A DNA stretch of 64,000 nucleotides from assembly GCA_944322355.1 (NCBI GenBank), contig CALUOT010000002.1, positions 62,001 to 126,000 on the forward strand, written 5' to 3'. The stretch comes from an uncultured Bacteroides sp. (GTDB lineage: Bacteria; Bacteroidota; Bacteroidia; Bacteroidales; Bacteroidaceae). The notes under the pieces are model-generated. The model was not told the origin of the DNA and searched no databases. It saw only the letters and a list, made by a program, of their open reading frames with translations. Position 1 is the first letter of the stretch, and the number at the start of each line of letters is the position of its first letter. The position numbers and the translations under genes were made by a program. Of the stretch, positions 25,201 through 34,618 are shown piece after piece.

Positions 25201-27003
25201 TTATTTTTTCTTCTTTTCGGCTTCCAATTGCTCCTTCAAAGCAGCCAATGCGTCGATGTCGCCCAAGGTAGTCGAAGCAATCTGGTTCTGGATAACCGGT
25301 GCTTCTTCCTTCTTAGAAGCGGCAGCCTTCTTGGCAGCAGCCTTTCTTTCGGCTCTTTCCTCTGCCTTGGCAACATCTTCGTAGATGCGGCTATGAGACA
25401 GAATAATACGCTTGGCATCCTTCTTGAATTCAATCACCTTGAACGGCAATTTTTCCTCCAACTGAACTTGTGAACCGTCTTGCTTAACCAAGTGCTTCGG
25501 AGTAGCGAAACCTTCTACACCATAAGGCAAAGCTACAACAGCACCCTTGTCCAACATTTCGATTACGGTACCTTCGTGAACAGAACCTACAGTAAATACG
25601 GTCTCGAATACATCCCAAGGATTCTCTTCGAGCTGCTTGTGACCGAGGCTCAAGCGACGATTTTCCTTGTCGATTTCCAATACAACCACTTCGATATCGG
25701 CACCGATTTGTGTAAATTCAGAAGGATGTTTGATTTTCTTCGTCCAAGACAGGTCGGAGATGTGAATCAAACCGTCTACACCTTCTTCTACTTCTACAAA
25801 TACACCGAAGTTAGTGAAGTTGCGTACCTTGGCTACGTGCTTGCTGCCTACCGGATACTTCTCTTCGATAGTTTCCCATGGATCCGGTTTCAGTTGCTTG
25901 ATACCCAAAGACATCTTACGCTCTTCGCGATCCAGTGTCAGCACCACTGCCTCTACTTCGTCGCCCACCTTCATGAAGTCCTGAGCAGAACGCAGGTGTT
26001 GTGACCAAGACATTTCAGATACGTGGATCAGACCTTCTACACCCGGAGCGATTTCGATAAATGCACCATAGTCAGCCATCACTACGACCTTACCCTTCAC
26101 GTGGTCACCTACCTTCAAGTTCGGATCCAATGCATCCCATGGATGCGGAGTGAGTTGCTTCAAGCCCAAAGCAATGCGCTTCTTCTCGTCGTCGAAGTCG
26201 AGAATAACCACATTCAACTTCTGGTCGAGCTCTACTACTTCGTGCGGATCGCTTACGCGGCCCCAAGACAGGTCGGTGATGTGAATCAGACCGTCTACGC
26301 CACCCAAGTCGATGAATACGCCATAAGAGGTGATATTCTTGACAGTACCCTCGAGTACTTGACCTTTCTCGAGTTTGCTGATGATTTCTCTCTTCTGTTG
26401 TTCCAACTCAGCTTCGATAAGAGCCTTGTGAGAAACAACCACATTCTTGAATTCCTGGTTGATCTTCACCACCTTGAATTCCATCGTCTTGCCAACGAAT
26501 ACATCATAGTCGCGAATAGGCTTCACGTCGATTTGCGAACCCGGCAAGAAAGCTTCGATGCCGAATACATCCACAATCATACCGCCCTTCGTACGGCACT
26601 TGATGTAACCCTTGATAATTTCTTCGTTTTCCAACGCAGCATTCACACGTTCCCAAGAACGGCTTGCACGCGCTTTACGGTGTGACAATACCAATTGTCC
26701 TTTTTTGTCTTCCTGATTTTCGATGTACACTTCTACCGTGTCACCTACCTTCAAATCCGGATTGTAACGGAACTCACTCATCGGAATGATACCATCTGAC
26801 TTATAGCCGATGTTCACAACGACTTCGCGTTTGTTCATTGAGATTACCGTACCGTCTACCACTTCACGGTCGCTAACCTTGTTCAGCGTATTATCATACG
26901 CTTTTTCCAAATCTTCATGGCTTACGCTGGTCACAGCTTCCCCATTTTCATACGCATCCCAATTGAAATCTTCTACGGGAGTTACTTTCTCAAATTTTTC
27001 CAT
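25201..27003 (-). CDS. rpsA: 30S ribosomal protein S1
   Basis: 600 residues with six S1 RNA-binding repeats (e.g. YGVFIDLGGVDGLIHITDLS, YGAFIEIAPGVEGLIHVSEM, FGVFVEVEEGVDGLIHISDL) and a Lys/Ala-rich C-terminal tail (ERKAAAKKAAASKKEE). It brings mRNA to the 30S subunit; in this group it largely replaces Shine-Dalgarno pairing. A full promoter lies upstream at 27073-27103. Confidence 0.96.
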   Translation of the reverse strand: MEKFEKVTPVEDFNWDAYENGEAVTSVSHEDLEKAYDNTLNKVSDREVVDGTVISMNKREVVVNIGYKSDGIIPMSEFRYNPDLKVGDTVEVYIENQEDKKGQLVLSHRKARASRSWERVNAALENEEIIKGYIKCRTKGGMIVDVFGIEAFLPGSQIDVKPIRDYDVFVGKTMEFKVVKINQEFKNVVVSHKALIEAELEQQKREIISKLEKGQVLEGTVKNITSYGVFIDLGGVDGLIHITDLSWGRVSDPHEVVELDQKLNVVILDFDDEKKRIALGLKQLTPHPWDALDPNLKVGDHVKGKVVVMADYGAFIEIAPGVEGLIHVSEMSWSQHLRSAQDFMKVGDEVEAVVLTLDREERKMSLGIKQLKPDPWETIEEKYPVGSKHVAKVRNFTNFGVFVEVEEGVDGLIHISDLSWTKKIKHPSEFTQIGADIEVVVLEIDKENRRLSLGHKQLEENPWDVFETVFTVGSVHEGTVIEMLDKGAVVALPYGVEGFATPKHLVKQDGSQVQLEEKLPFKVIEFKKDAKRIILSHSRIYEDVAKAEERAERKAAAKKAAASKKEEAPVIQNQIASTTLGDIDALAALKEQLEAEKKKK

Positions 27004-27072
27004 TAATAAATTATAAGTTAGTTTTTAGCAATTAATTAAGTGAGACATTATGTTGACTCAATAAATCGGGCG

Positions 27073-27103
27073 CAAAGATAGAACTATTTTCTTGAATGAC
27101 AAA
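27073..27103 (-). promoter_or_regulatory. full Bacteroides-type promoter of rpsA
   Basis: On the minus strand: TTTG (27100-27103), a 19-base spacer, then TATCTTTG (27073-27080), giving a leader of roughly 60 bases before the rpsA ATG at 27003. Confidence 0.8.
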
Positions 27104-27242
27104 AAGTAAAGCTCAAAAACTAACGTTCCTACGCCCTAACGGATAGAAAGAAATAAACGTGTCAATAAAGCCTCCGTCCCAAAAAACGTCATCCGAAATG
27201 CACATTTTTGCAACAAACGCGTAATATTTCAATTTTTCTTTC

Positions 27243-27250
27243 TACATTTG
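27243..27250 (+). promoter_or_regulatory. -7 box of the Crp-type regulator
   Basis: TACATTTG, 17 bases before the ATG at 27268; it favours that start over the longer frame from 27208. Confidence 0.5.
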
Positions 27251-27267
27251 TGCTGTATAACACAATT

Positions 27268-27981
27268 ATGCAGCAGTTCATGGTAAAAATAAGCTTGTCA
27301 GATATCAAAGTTCCGGAACTCATTGCCGACATGTGGGCTCCACTCAATGAAGAACAACAGGAGTTTCTCGCCAGTCACTTCACCCTACAGAATTATAAGA
27401 AGAATGAGGTGATCCACTGTGAAGGCGAAGCCCCGACCCATCTGATGTGCTTGCTAAGTGGTAAAGTGAAAATCTATAAAGACGGGGTTGGAGGAAGAAG
27501 CCAGATAATACGTATGATAAAGCCCGTCGAATATTTCGGTTACCGCGCCTATTTCTCCAATGAAGACTACAATACTGCTGCCGCTGCTGTCGAACCCTCC
27601 ATTATCTGCCAAATCCCGATGGATGTCATTAGCAAACTTCTCACGCAAAACAACGGACTGGCCTTATTTTTCATCAAACAATTGTCCAAGGATCTGGGAG
27701 TGGCCGATGAACGTACCGTCAACCTGACCCAAAAACACATCCGGGGCCGCTTGGCCGAATCGCTACTGTTCCTGAAAGAAAGCTATGGACTGGAAGAAGA
27801 CGGTTCTACACTCAGCATCTACCTGTCGCGCGAAGACTTGGCCAACCTTTCCAATATGACAACCTCCAACGCTATCCGTACCTTATCACAATTTGCTGCT
27901 GAAAAGCTTATCACCATTGACGGCCGAAAGATAAAAATCATCGAAGAAGAAAAACTGAAGAAAATCAGTAAAATCGGATAA
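27268..27981 (+). CDS. Crp/Fnr-family transcription regulator
   Basis: About 237 residues. Residues 10-125 form a cyclic-nucleotide-binding-type beta roll (FTLQNYKKNEVIHCEGEAPT, MCLLSGKVKIYKDG). The C-terminal winged helix reads LSREDLANLSNMTTSNAIRT. No Fnr-type Cys cluster is visible, so the ligand is unknown. The start could be 27268 or 27280; the -7 box at 27243 rules out the longer form. Confidence 0.9.
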   Translation: MQQFMVKISLSDIKVPELIADMWAPLNEEQQEFLASHFTLQNYKKNEVIHCEGEAPTHLMCLLSGKVKIYKDGVGGRSQIIRMIKPVEYFGYRAYFSNEDYNTAAAAVEPSIICQIPMDVISKLLTQNNGLALFFIKQLSKDLGVADERTVNLTQKHIRGRLAESLLFLKESYGLEEDGSTLSIYLSREDLANLSNMTTSNAIRTLSQFAAEKLITIDGRKIKIIEEEKLKKISKIG

Positions 27982-27984
27982 AAT

Positions 27985-28058
27985 AAATGAAGAATGAAGA
28001 ATGGCATTATACGCGGCAAAATGAAGAATCTTCATTTTTCGTTCTTCATTCTTCATTT
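27985..28058. terminator. nested hairpin, bidirectional terminator between convergent genes
   Basis: A perfect 17-base inverted repeat (27985-28001 with 28042-28058, AAATGAAGAATGAAGAA and complement) encloses a second hairpin (AAATGAAGA / TCTTCATTT around 28019-28037). It sits between the ends of the Crp-type gene and trxB and can serve both. Confidence 0.7.
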
Positions 28059-28063
28059 AAGCG

Positions 28064-28999
28064 TCAGCCTTGCAGATAGCGTTCGGCCTCTATAGCAGCC
28101 ATACAACCGCTGGCAGCAGCCGTAATGGCTTGCCGATAATGCGGATCGGCTACATCGCCTGCAGCAAACACACCCGGCACTTTAGTACGGGGCGTACCCG
28201 GTTCGGTAAGGATATAGCCCACTTCATCCGTATCCAAATAGGGCTTGAAGAGGTCTGAATTGGGCTTATGACCTATCGCCAAGAAAAATCCATCAATGGC
28301 TACGTCATAGCGTTGTTCGTCAGCTTCGCCCATCCGTTTCACCAGATGCACGCCTTCCACTCCGTTCTCGCCAAACAGTCCGACGGCATTGTGTTCGAAC
28401 AGCACTTCAATCTTCTCATGGTTCATCACCCGCTCCTGCATCACCTTCGAAGCACGCAAATAAGGTTTACGCACAATGAGATAAACTTTGCTGGCCAAGC
28501 CTGCCAAGTAAACAGCCTCCTCGCAAGCCGTGTCGCCACCGCCTACTACAGCCACCACCTTCTTACGATAAAAGAAGCCATCGCAAGTGGCACAGGCACT
28601 TACCCCCATACCGGCATACTTCTTTTCGTCTTCCAAACCCAGATACTTGGCCGTGGCACCCGTAGCGATAATAATCGTATCGGCTTCGATAACCTTTTCA
28701 TCATCAATGGTAATCGTATGAGGCATTTGGCTAAAGTCTGCCGCCGTAGCCACTCCGTAACGAATATCTGCACCAAACCGTTCGGCTTGCTTACGCAGGT
28801 CTTCCATCAACTCAGGGCCGCCGATACCAATCGGATAACCGGGAAAGTTTTCCACATAGGTTGTCGTAGTCAGCTGTCCGCCCGGTTGCAGTCCGGCATA
28901 GAGGACCGGAGACAAATTGGCACGCCCGGCATAGATAGCTGCCGTATATCCCGCAGGGCCTGAACCGATAATCAGGCATTTTACTTTTTCAGTGTCCAT
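28064..28999 (-). CDS. trxB: thioredoxin reductase
   Basis: 311 residues. FAD motif IGSGPAGYTAAIYAGRA, redox-active CATC (SACATCDGFFYRKK), NADPH motif VGGGDTACEEAVYL, and the C-terminal GVFAAGDVADPHYRQA. Reduces thioredoxin with NADPH. Downstream of the LolA-like gene on the same strand. Confidence 0.96.
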   Translation of the reverse strand: MDTEKVKCLIIGSGPAGYTAAIYAGRANLSPVLYAGLQPGGQLTTTTYVENFPGYPIGIGGPELMEDLRKQAERFGADIRYGVATAADFSQMPHTITIDDEKVIEADTIIIATGATAKYLGLEDEKKYAGMGVSACATCDGFFYRKKVVAVVGGGDTACEEAVYLAGLASKVYLIVRKPYLRASKVMQERVMNHEKIEVLFEHNAVGLFGENGVEGVHLVKRMGEADEQRYDVAIDGFFLAIGHKPNSDLFKPYLDTDEVGYILTEPGTPRTKVPGVFAAGDVADPHYRQAITAAASGCMAAIEAERYLQG

Positions 29000-29037
29000 A
29001 ATGATTCTCCTTTATTAATATACAAGTTTAAGTCTCT

Positions 29038-29649
29038 TTATCTCAGATCTATCATCTCAGCTGTCGGATAAGCCTTCCTATCGAAAGTAAAAAGAGTGTC
29101 CGGATAGTCTTTTCCCGTCACATAATGCCGGATATGCACCACCGCATCTTCTGCATTCCCCCGCCAACGCATACGTAAGCTGGAGGGTCGCTCGGTGCGT
29201 GGTTCCACTTGCAACTCCAAACGCTGCAAGTCCCGTTGACTATCCGCAGCGGTCATGACAACCCGGTCTTCCGACGCCATCTGAAGGGTGTACCCGCTCT
29301 GATAAAGCGAAAGCCAAGCATAAGGGTTGATGCTCTGCAGCTCTTCAGCAGTAGGTTCGGAAATATTCACTTCATCGTTTGCTTCCAGATAAGTCCATTG
29401 GATACGGCCGTCAAACCAAGTCTTCATTCCTTCCGTCTCCAACAGGAACTTTTCTCCTTTTAGCCGAATCTGTCCTTCCGAATCTCCCTCAGGGGCATGT
29501 ACCGTAAAACGGATTTCTACTCCGCCTGCCTGACGGAAGTTCGCGGCCACCCGATCCAAGAAGCTTTTGGCATCGTTGTTTTGTGCCCCCAGCGACATGA
29601 CTCCCCACAAACCTATGAGCAATCCGAGCAGTCTGTTCATCCTTTGCAT
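29038..29649 (-). CDS. lolA: LolA-like outer-membrane lipoprotein carrier
   Basis: 203 residues with a signal peptide (LWGVMSLGAQ). LolA fold features: FLDRVAANFRQAGGVEIRFT, GQIRLKGEKFLLETEGMKTW, then repeated beta strands. It carries lipoproteins across the periplasm. Directly after ftsK, as often seen in Bacteroides. Confidence 0.85.
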   Translation of the reverse strand: MQRMNRLLGLLIGLWGVMSLGAQNNDAKSFLDRVAANFRQAGGVEIRFTVHAPEGDSEGQIRLKGEKFLLETEGMKTWFDGRIQWTYLEANDEVNISEPTAEELQSINPYAWLSLYQSGYTLQMASEDRVVMTAADSQRDLQRLELQVEPRTERPSSLRMRWRGNAEDAVVHIRHYVTGKDYPDTLFTFDRKAYPTAEMIDLR

Positions 29650-29660
29650 ATTTCTCCTTA

Positions 29661-32153
29661 TTATAATGTTTTCAAGAAATCTTCCAATGCCACAATATCC
29701 GCAAAGTAAACCTCACGCGGCTTGCTGCCTTGTGCCGGTCCCACGATGCCGGCCTTTTCCAACTGATCCATCAAGCGTCCCGCCCGGTTGTAACCGATGG
29801 AGAACTTACGCTGGATGAGCGACGTGGAGCCTTGCTGATGGGTCACAATCAGTCGGGCTGCATCATCGAACAACGGGTCTTTACGTCCCAAGTCCACATC
29901 GGCCAAGTCGCTTCCACTACCATCATCTTCCGGTTCGGGCAAGTAATAAGCAGTCGGATACCCTTGCTGACGGGCTATAAACTTGGTAATCTCGGCCACT
30001 TCGGGCGTATCAATGAACGCACATTGCACACGCACCGGATCGGCACCTTGCAAGAACAGCATATCGCCCCGGCCTATCAACTGGTTGGCTCCCGGACGGT
30101 CGAGAATGGTGCGGGAATCTACCATGGCCGACACACGGAAAGCTACACGAGCCGGGAAGTTAGCCTTGATGGTACCGGTAATGATATTGGTCGTAGGACG
30201 CTGGGTAGCAATAATCATGTGAATGCCGACCGCACGGGCCAACTGGGCAATACGGGCAATAGGCAACTCCACATCTTTACCGGCCGTCATAATCAAATCG
30301 CCAAACTCATCAATCACCACCACAATGTAAGGCATGTAGCGGTGTCCCTTCTCCGGATTAAGACGACGTTCGATGAACTTTTCGTTATACTCCTTGACAT
30401 TGCGCACATGAGCCAGCTTCAGCAAGTCGTAACGGGCATCCATCTCCACACAGAGGGAGTTAAGCGTCTGCACTACCTTGGTGACATCGGTAATAATAGG
30501 CTCAGCCTCATCCGGCAACTTGGCCAAGAAATGATGTTCAATGACGGAGTAAATGCTGAATTCCACCTTCTTCGGATCGACCAATACGAATTTCAATTCA
30601 GCCGGATGCTTCTTATATAATAAGGAGGTAATAATGGCATTCAAGCCGACCGACTTACCCTGACCGGTAGCACCGGCTACCAAGATATGAGGCATCTTGG
30701 CCAAGTCGACCATAAAGACCTCGTTTGTGATGGTCTTTCCCAAGGCAATAGGCAACTCGTAAGTAGATTCCTGAAACTTCTTGCTGCCAATGATACTCTG
30801 TCCCGATACGATTTTCGGGTTGGAGTTCGGTACTTCAATACCAATTGTTCCCTTGCCGGGAATAGGAGCAATAATGCGGATGCCCAACGCTGAAAGACTC
30901 AAGGCAATGTCATCTTCCAGCCCGCGTATTTTAGAGATACGCACCCCTTGTTCGGGAGTTATCTCGTAAAGTGTCACCGTAGGGCCTACCGTCGCCTTGA
31001 TGCTGCTGATTTCAATGCCAAAGCTGCGCAGCGTGTTGACAATCTTATCCTTGTTTGCATTCTGTTCAGCCATGTCCACATTGGGGCCATTATCATCAAA
31101 ATGTTTCATCAAGTCGAGCGTAGGGAAGTGATAATTCTCCAAGTCCAAACGGGGATTGTAAGGCTCCAACTCTTTCCCTTGATACTCCTCGTCCTCATTT
31201 GCTTCGATACTGAAGGCCGGTTCATCGGGCTCTTCATCCGCCTGGATAGGTGAAACAGGTTCCGGATCGGCCACTTCTACCGTCATTTGTACCTCACCGG
31301 AAGAAGCGGCAGGCTTTGTTGGCGGCACATCGTCCAGGTCGAGCATTATCTCGTTGGAAGTATCTTTTTCAGCTTCCGGTTCTTCCTCTACCGGCTGTTC
31401 TTCTTCTTTCTCTTCCCGGGGCATATCCTCATCATCCGACGACATTTCCTTCTTGCCTGTCCATGATTCCTTAAACTCCTCGGGCACTTTTCCATCTTCC
31501 GGCACGGAGGAAGTCACCTTCTTCCGGCGGAGGAAGTTCAGCGCAAACACTCCACGAAGCCATACCACCGTGCGAGCACTCAGATAAATAAAGAAGCACA
31601 CAGCCGTAACCAGCAATAACATCCACACACCCGGCACGCCTATCTGAGACTCCAGCCAACGCCCGACATTGTATCCATGCATACCTCCCAAATAGATGAA
31701 TGAGTCGGCATACCATCCGGAAAAGGCAAAGCCGAAGAATACGCTAAACCATACCAACATCAACGCACAGCAGACAAACCAACGCCTCAGATGCAAACGC
31801 CGCACTTTCATCAGTTTTAAACCGGCAGCAGCCATAAACACCAGGATAAAGAACGAGGCCACCCCGAAGCAATCGTTGATTAAATACTCGGCCAACTGTG
31901 CCCCACGCGAACCGGCATAATTGCGTACACCGTTATCGACCGCTGCCAAGTCCGAAGCCTGTCCCGAGTCAAGAATGCTCTGGTCTGCCGCTCCGGTAAA
32001 GAAGAACGAAGCAAAAGCCAACAACAAATACACGGAGAAGATGACAAGCATCAACCCCACGATGAACAGAGCCGTTTCATTGTGACACGTGGCAACCACT
32101 CTACGGAAGAAAGACGGCTTAGCTGGAGTATCTTTCGGTTTATCTTTTTTCAT
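29661..32153 (-). CDS. ftsK: DNA translocase FtsK/SpoIIIE
   Basis: 830 residues. Four N-terminal membrane helices (to about residue 200), a Glu/Pro-rich linker (about 230-340), then the motor: Walker A GATGQGKSVGLNA, Walker B YIVVVIDEFGDL, ATQRPTTNIITG, and a C-terminal gamma winged helix (STSLIQRKFSIGYNRAGRLM) that reads chromosome polarity sites. It pumps DNA at the division septum. Confidence 0.96.
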   Translation of the reverse strand: MKKDKPKDTPAKPSFFRRVVATCHNETALFIVGLMLVIFSVYLLLAFASFFFTGAADQSILDSGQASDLAAVDNGVRNYAGSRGAQLAEYLINDCFGVASFFILVFMAAAGLKLMKVRRLHLRRWFVCCALMLVWFSVFFGFAFSGWYADSFIYLGGMHGYNVGRWLESQIGVPGVWMLLLVTAVCFFIYLSARTVVWLRGVFALNFLRRKKVTSSVPEDGKVPEEFKESWTGKKEMSSDDEDMPREEKEEEQPVEEEPEAEKDTSNEIMLDLDDVPPTKPAASSGEVQMTVEVADPEPVSPIQADEEPDEPAFSIEANEDEEYQGKELEPYNPRLDLENYHFPTLDLMKHFDDNGPNVDMAEQNANKDKIVNTLRSFGIEISSIKATVGPTVTLYEITPEQGVRISKIRGLEDDIALSLSALGIRIIAPIPGKGTIGIEVPNSNPKIVSGQSIIGSKKFQESTYELPIALGKTITNEVFMVDLAKMPHILVAGATGQGKSVGLNAIITSLLYKKHPAELKFVLVDPKKVEFSIYSVIEHHFLAKLPDEAEPIITDVTKVVQTLNSLCVEMDARYDLLKLAHVRNVKEYNEKFIERRLNPEKGHRYMPYIVVVIDEFGDLIMTAGKDVELPIARIAQLARAVGIHMIIATQRPTTNIITGTIKANFPARVAFRVSAMVDSRTILDRPGANQLIGRGDMLFLQGADPVRVQCAFIDTPEVAEITKFIARQQGYPTAYYLPEPEDDGSGSDLADVDLGRKDPLFDDAARLIVTHQQGSTSLIQRKFSIGYNRAGRLMDQLEKAGIVGPAQGSKPREVYFADIVALEDFLKTL

Positions 32154-32283
32154 ACATGCAATGATTTCTTAATTTACAGTCGTGCAAATTTCGTCTTTTT
32201 CCCGTAGACCTCATAATTTTTTCGGAAGAAAAATAATACATTGTCTTTCGTCACATCTTCTACTGTTTTTAGGTTGTCAAGAA

Positions 32284-32712
32284 TCAAATCTTAAAGTCTT
32301 CTTTAGAAACAACTTCCTTATCATTTAAATAATCATCAATTATTATATCATCGGGGGTAGATATATCTTCATTTACGGGCTCTTCAAAAGGCATTAAACC
32401 ATTCACCTCTACATATCCTCCTAACTTTTCTTCATAAAATTCATCTCCAACTACTGTTATCACGACTTCCTCCATTCCTTCTATTTCTGAACCATCCTCC
32501 ACTTCCACAGGTGTAATTATCACTTCTTCGCCTGCTTGCCGTTTTTGTTCCAAGGCATCGGAAATGTATTTCAACTCTTCCTCACATTTGGGGCAAGTGC
32601 CTTGGCATTCCCCCTCGAAGTTACAGGGGATAGAAGCCAAAGGGATGTTGTTGGCATCAGCTACTTGCTGACGAACTTCTTTCAGTTTATTGCAGATTTC
32701 TTTACTGTCCAT
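32284..32712 (-). CDS. Cys-motif/acidic protein next to a radical SAM enzyme
   Basis: Start at ATG 32712 (MDSKEICNKLKEVRQQVADA), giving 142 residues and an 11-base overlap with the radical SAM gene before it. The N-terminal half has a Cys motif, IPCNFEGECQGTCPKCEEEL, likely a metal knuckle. The C-terminal half is strongly acidic (EEPVNEDISTPDDIIIDDYL). The overlap suggests a partner or substrate of the enzyme; that is inference. I know no functional assignment for it. Confidence 0.65.
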   Translation of the reverse strand: MDSKEICNKLKEVRQQVADANNIPLASIPCNFEGECQGTCPKCEEELKYISDALEQKRQAGEEVIITPVEVEDGSEIEGMEEVVITVVGDEFYEEKLGGYVEVNGLMPFEEPVNEDISTPDDIIIDDYLNDKEVVSKEDFKI

Positions 32713-33343
32713 ATGATTTCTTTTTATAGGTAAAAACATTTATATTTGTAAATCCCATTTTCCGTATGTGAGCGATACTCGCCTTTACATCATCAGGAGT
32801 GTTGTATTCAGGAATTTGGGGTATACGAATGATACAATCTGCTTTAGCATCCGCAAGCACACGAAGGTTACGCAACACTTGTTCGTTCGTTTTTCCTGTA
32901 TACGTTCGGTAAATATCTCCATTCATGTCTTTAATATCTATAATCCAGTGGTCTACTGACGAAAGCAGTTCCTCAATAATCTGTTGCGGTACATACAGAG
33001 AAGTCTCCAATGTAATCTTCCAACTCTTGTCACAAATCTCCTTAAAGCGGTGGATAAATACACTATGCAAACAGGGCTCTCCACCCCCGAAACAGATTCC
33101 TCCTCGGGTTGCCATGAAATACAATGCATCTACCTTGGCTAACCGATACAGTTCATCCGGACTTATATATTTACGTACCGATGATGCATGGCATTGCGGG
33201 TTCAAACAATACTTGCAATGCAACGGACAGCCGTAAAACCCAACTAACGTAGTGACACCATGACCGTCTGTACTTAAGCAGTGGCGCTTGACGCCAATGA
33301 TAGGTGCTTGAACCTGTGATAATGAATCGGAACTTACGGTCAT
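32702..33343 (-). CDS. radical SAM enzyme, PflA/NrdG-activase-like
   Basis: 213 residues. The 4Fe-4S motif is CPLHCKYC (CxxxCxxC), followed by the GGGEPCLH SAM-binding loop, an LETSLYVP strand and DHWIIDIKDMN, as in small glycyl-radical-enzyme activases. No glycyl radical enzyme gene is adjacent. The neighbours are instead a small Cys/acidic protein (overlapping) and a broken zinc-ribbon gene 12 bases upstream, so the target is unknown. It may modify the Cys/acidic protein. Confidence 0.8.
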   Translation of the reverse strand: MTVSSDSLSQVQAPIIGVKRHCLSTDGHGVTTLVGFYGCPLHCKYCLNPQCHASSVRKYISPDELYRLAKVDALYFMATRGGICFGGGEPCLHSVFIHRFKEICDKSWKITLETSLYVPQQIIEELLSSVDHWIIDIKDMNGDIYRTYTGKTNEQVLRNLRVLADAKADCIIRIPQIPEYNTPDDVKASIAHIRKMGFTNINVFTYKKKSYGQ

Positions 33344-33354
33344 GTATATTTGTT

Positions 33355-33619
33355 TTAAGATTCGATTGATAATGTATTAATTCCATACTTATTAAGTCCG
33401 TCCTCCCATTCGCTCGAGCATTCTTCCATAGTGGGTATGGGCAGACCTGCATGATCTTCGTCAATCATGTAAAAAGGTCCTTTCTCTAATTTCGTTCCGC
33501 AGAGGGGACAATAGTCGATATGAGAATACGTGGAAGTAAATCATTCCATCCGCAATGGGAGAGCATCGGCTAAAGGGTTTGTTGCTCCTCATTATGTCTT
33601 TGCTTTGTTCTTCATCCAT
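33355..33619 (-). pseudogene. frameshifted small zinc-ribbon gene
   Basis: From the ATG at 33619 one frame reads MDEEQSKDIMRSNKPFSRCS then PIADGMIYFH. The neighbouring frame then reads IDYCPLCGTKLEKGPFYMID and on to NTLSIES before a stop at 33355. The CPLCG knuckle and acidic end are only reached after a one-base shift near 33,510-33,530, and 265 bases is one too many for a whole frame. The repaired protein would be about 87 residues and end 12 bases before the radical SAM gene. This could be a real decay event or a sequencing error. Confidence 0.5.
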
Positions 33620-33847
33620 GGTTATCTTGCTTTTATATGTTTTTAGGGAGAATGTATCTATCATTTCCGCTATTGATGCTATTATAAAAGCCAAATATAA
33701 GAAAAATAATGTAAACCAAAGAATATAAAAACAGTTTTTTGTATATCACTTTCACTTAAGCCAATATTTATAGAAAACAATCTCCTATAAAACCATATTT
33801 TACAAGCGAAAGTAACATCGGACACAGTTATCAACTACCCTTAAAAT

Positions 33848-33892
33848 AAAATCTGCAAGCTCCGTTCTTGAAAACTGAGACTTGCAGATTTT
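33848..33892. terminator. perfect 12-bp hairpin in the 33.6-34.0 kb gap
   Basis: AAAATCTGCAAG (33848-33859) pairs exactly with 33881-33892 around a 21-base loop and ends in T/A. The rest of 33,620-33,994 is AT-rich with no gene seen. Likely a terminator for the HU gene or a barrier between the two units. Confidence 0.55.
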
Positions 33893-33926
33893 AAAAAGGA
33901 AACAGCCGTATTTACTTTGCTTAAGC

Positions 33927-33996
33927 AATCAGCATCCAATGTACATTTTCAGCCCGAGGACCGAACCTGCCAACATCAGTGTACGAGATGCTGATT
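33927..33996 (-). other. long hairpin at the 3' end of the HU-like gene
   Basis: AATCAGCATC (33927-33936) pairs with GATGCTGATT (33987-33996, overlapping the HU stop codon), and GTAC words inside (33941 and 33981) can extend the pairing. It forms a 70-base structured 3' UTR, perhaps a terminator or a stability element. Confidence 0.45.
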
Positions 33997-34483
33997 AGGC
34001 CAAGGGATCTTCCGTCTGGTCATTTCCCCCCGTACTGCCACCGGTACCACCATTCTCAGTATCTTCCTCTTCGTCATCGGTCGAATCACTTGCCTCTGAA
34101 GACACCAGTGTAGACAGTGTCACATTCGTTGCAAGCAGTTCGCGCATGCGTTTACTTTGGCGGAATTTCAAACTGATGCTTTCTACCGCATCCGCCCCGG
34201 CTTCTTTGGCATCTTCCATGCCTTTGGCCTTAGCCGACAAATACCATGTCCCCAACGTTCCGAACTCCAGACTATGCCCGTTCAAAATAAATTGTTCCAC
34301 TTGCTGGGTGATGGCATAAGAAAAAGCCGCCATCTGCGCTTTCGGAATCCCTGAATTTTCACAAGCAAATTTAACGATGTCTTCCCAAGGAATAGTAGAG
34401 TAACGCACCACGGAAGTCAAGTGCAAATTCTTGTCCACACATGCCACACGTTGCAAACGGGTTTGTAATTTAATAGTTCCCAT
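33995..34483 (-). CDS. HU-family DNA-binding protein, Bacteroidales long form
   Basis: 162 residues. The HU-like core (IVKFACENSGIPKAQMAAFS, FILNGHSLEFGTLGTWYLSA) is followed by an acidic low-complexity tail (SSEASDSTDDEEEDTENGGT). Such HU proteins in Bacteroides often stand with a tiny hydrophobic protein and a peptidoglycan-related protein in mobile or prophage-like cassettes, as here (34496-34576 and 34619-35026). Confidence 0.82.
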   Translation of the reverse strand: MGTIKLQTRLQRVACVDKNLHLTSVVRYSTIPWEDIVKFACENSGIPKAQMAAFSYAITQQVEQFILNGHSLEFGTLGTWYLSAKAKGMEDAKEAGADAVESISLKFRQSKRMRELLATNVTLSTLVSSEASDSTDDEEEDTENGGTGGSTGGNDQTEDPLA

Positions 34484-34495
34484 ACTTTTAACTCA

Positions 34496-34576
34496 TTAAT
34501 TGTTAGACTTTTCGTTTTTTCTCACCAGATTCAGTATATACACAATCACTTCTATAATCCACTTAATCCAATTCAT
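34496..34576 (-). CDS. possible 26-residue hydrophobic peptide
   Basis: ATG at 34576, stop at 34496-34498. Sequence MNWIKWIIEVIVYILNLVRK ending EKSNN: one amphipathic/hydrophobic helix with a charged end. Its place between the HU and DUF5675 genes matches the tiny 'smalltalk'-like proteins annotated there in other Bacteroides, though the residues do not match what I recall of that family. Confidence 0.4.
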   Translation of the reverse strand: MNWIKWIIEVIVYILNLVRKNEKSNN

Positions 34577-34618
34577 AAGCCATTCATTTTAGCAGTTACC
34601 ATTTTCATTTTTCAGATT

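Noticed and set aside
30677..31920. Several open frames antisense to ftsK
   Set aside because: They mirror the codon bias of ftsK on the other strand and have no promoter, start signal or family likeness.
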